DNA from: Flavobacteriaceae bacterium
Lineage (GTDB): Bacteria > Bacteroidota > Bacteroidia > Flavobacteriales > Flavobacteriaceae
NCBI GenBank assembly: GCA_019752245.1
Contig: JAIEMH010000349.1
Coordinates: forward strand, 1 to 5,631
Direction of reading: 5' to 3'
DNA: 5,631 bases
The notes below the pieces were generated by a model that was not told the DNA's origin, did no database searches, and saw nothing but the letters and a program-made list of their open reading frames with translations. This document shows positions 4,168 to 5,631 of the stretch, piece by piece (position 1 is the stretch's first letter; each line of letters opens with the position of its first letter). A program made the translations under genes and the position numbers.

Positions 4168-5631
4168 TTATGAAAATTGTGTCAGTTGAAATCTATCTTT
4201 TATCAATTCTTCCAAATCACGCATAGGAGCAAGGGCATTTTTCAATTTTTCTTTATCTACTTTATTCAATTCGTCCAAATTGATGTATTGTCCCGAACTA
4301 TCATTTTTTAATCCTTCTAAAGTTCTAAATTTTGAAAGTACTAAAAAGGCATCAGCACAATTTAAATACACTTCAGAAAACTTAGGATCAACCATCGCTA
4401 ATTGTTTGTATCTTAAGTAAGTGCTATTTATTCCTTTGATGTTGTTGCTTAAAACCAACATTCGTGCGCCATCAATTAAGGGCATCAAAGCTCTAGTTTT
4501 AATATCAAATTTACCTTTGTTTTCGCCTTCTTCCTCAATGTTAAATTTCTTGAAAAAATTAAGCGGAGTAGGTTTCTTCAAAGCATCGTTTCCTAAATAA
4601 TCAAAGAAAAGAACATTGTTTTTGGCGTTTTTAAAAATGGTATCTGTGATAGCATCTTCAATTTTTTGCTCGCCAAATGCCATTTCATAATCAAAGAAAA
4701 CGCTACTGATTTCGTTAGAATTTTCACCTGGAGTATTCATCCAACTGTTGTATTGTTTTGTCCAGTCTGTCAATGATTTACACCATAGCATATTGCTAGC
4801 CATGTGACCTTGTGGACAAAATGAAAAACCTACTTTTTCTAAAGTAGCCGTAGTCTTTTTGGCCATTTTCAAAAAGTAATCTTTTACATCTCGATACTTA
4901 TCGGCAGAAACATCTTCAAAAACCAATATACTATCTTGATCGGTAAACAATAACTGTTCTTTTCGTCCTTGACTTCCAATGCTCAACCAAGCAAATCGGG
5001 CTGGAGGCGAACCCAAATCTAGAATTGCTTGTTCGACTGCGCGTTTTACAATAGCAAGAGTAATCTCGCCTGCAATGCTATTAATATGCGTAAGCGGAAT
5101 ATTTTTATTTATAGAGGATTGAACGATATCGGTTAGTTTATCACGAACTAATTTCAATTCTTTAGCCGATTGAGAACGTTTAATTTCTTTAAGTAAAACT
5201 CCTGGATTGTTGGCTTGAGCAACTACCAAATCATGTTCAGAAATAATCCCTTTTACATCAGATTTATCAGTTCCGTCTTGCGTTACACAAAGATGTGTTA
5301 CACCGTGTTTCAACATGACCAATTGCGCTTCGGCAACAGAAATATTCTCGGCAACAGTAATTACTGGCGATGCCATTATTTTATCAATAGTATGTGACAA
5401 CGGAATTCGACCAGTAGCAACTTTAGATCTAAAATCTTTGTCGGTAACAATACCAACAGGATAACTTTGTTCGGTAATTAAAACACTGTCCAACATATTA
5501 TCGGTGACCAATTGTGCTGCATCTTTAATAGTAGTTTCAATACTAATTTTTATCCTGCCAAAAATTAATACTGACTTTTTGTCATAAGTGTTATTTTGGC
5601 AAATTTTGAAAACCATTTTTGTAGCAATTTT
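4168..5631 (-). CDS. CBS-domain/DUF294 nucleotidyltransferase-like protein, probably 5'-partial
   Basis: The visible part carries a CBS pair (about 26-80 and 82-138, counting from the Met at 5616; both have the G(I/V)(V/I)(T/S)(D/E)xD signature). A helical linker spans 140-205. The DUF294 nucleotidyltransferase-like domain has GSQGRKE (214-220) and the metal-binding-type D226-Q-D228, and the DUF294 C-terminal substrate-binding-like domain covers about 330-476. Relatives include the uridylyltransferase domain of GlnD, so transfer of a nucleotide to a protein or small molecule, gated by adenine nucleotides at the CBS pair, is plausible but unproven. Full-length relatives are about 610-640 residues and start with a cyclic-nucleotide-binding domain. 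Here the frame is still open at the right edge (KIATK before the Met at 5616), so that domain probably lies outside and the Met at 5616 is probably internal. The stop is 2 bases before the DnaQ-like gene. Confidence 0.92.
   Translation of the reverse strand, partial: KIATKMVFKICQNNTYDKKSVLIFGRIKISIETTIKDAAQLVTDNMLDSVLITEQSYPVGIVTDKDFRSKVATGRIPLSHTIDKIMASPVITVAENISVAEAQLVMLKHGVTHLCVTQDGTDKSDVKGIISEHDLVVAQANNPGVLLKEIKRSQSAKELKLVRDKLTDIVQSSINKNIPLTHINSIAGEITLAIVKRAVEQAILDLGSPPARFAWLSIGSQGRKEQLLFTDQDSILVFEDVSADKYRDVKDYFLKMAKKTTATLEKVGFSFCPQGHMASNMLWCKSLTDWTKQYNSWMNTPGENSNEISSVFFDYEMAFGEQKIEDAITDTIFKNAKNNVLFFDYLGNDALKKPTPLNFFKKFNIEEEGENKGKFDIKTRALMPLIDGARMLVLSNNIKGINSTYLRYKQLAMVDPKFSEVYLNCADAFLVLSKFRTLEGLKNDSSGQYINLDELNKVDKEKLKNALAPMRDLEELIKDRFQLTQFS

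Noticed and set aside
3987..4226. Plus-strand frame of 79 codons spanning the DUF294-DnaQ junction
   Set aside because: It is antisense to two well-recognised coding regions, with no promoter or homology visible.
5215..5397. Plus-strand frame of 60 codons
   Set aside because: It is antisense to the conserved CBS pair of the DUF294 gene.

Overview
This is an AT-rich window with Bacteroidetes character, most likely Flavobacterium or a close relative. The reasons are the A/T-ending codons, TAnnTTTG-type -7 boxes upstream of several genes, few Shine-Dalgarno sites, short 'MKN...' signal peptides ending in AQ or GQ, a short Crp-type regulator with the usual Bacteroidetes helix-turn-helix, and a DUF294/DnaQ-like gene pair typical of this group. 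The assignment rests on protein and promoter style only. No rRNA, tRNA, CRISPR array, transposase or integrase is visible.

Layout from left to right. Positions 1-198 hold a small plus-strand frame that is still open at the left edge. It begins with a (GA)n(TA)n dinucleotide tract and ends in a segment faintly like Phd/YefM antitoxins. Every other gene is on the minus strand. 307-795 is a secreted protein of unknown function. 981-1388 is an exported 5-hydroxyisourate hydrolase (transthyretin-like family). 1405-1932 is an exported GlcG/HbpS-like (DUF336) protein. 1993-2562 is a Crp/Fnr-family regulator. 2729-3364 is a second secreted protein of unknown function. 3569-4165 is a DnaQ-like DEDDh exonuclease-fold protein with two catalytic positions replaced. 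4168-5631 is a CBS-pair/DUF294 nucleotidyltransferase-like protein whose N-terminus probably lies beyond the right edge.

Two functional units stand out. The first is regulator -> DUF336 -> hydroxyisourate hydrolase, read in that order with gaps of 60 and 16 nt. Both enzyme-like products carry signal peptides, which suggests an envelope-located purine/urate or heme-related job under a dedicated regulator. The second is DUF294 -> DnaQ-like, separated by 2 nt and probably translationally coupled. In many bacteria this pair sits near acetate uptake and activation genes, which would lie outside this window.

The intergenic regions are informative. 2591-2721 is a cluster of inverted repeats that looks like a repetitive or attC-like element and that also contains the likely promoter of the regulator. 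868-932 holds three copies of TAAGCAC around a candidate promoter. Hairpins at 260-281 and 949-969 look like terminators. No complete new defence or mobile system is visible. The most unusual points are the degenerate exonuclease kept beside DUF294, the exported DUF336/hydrolase pair, and the 2591-2721 element.
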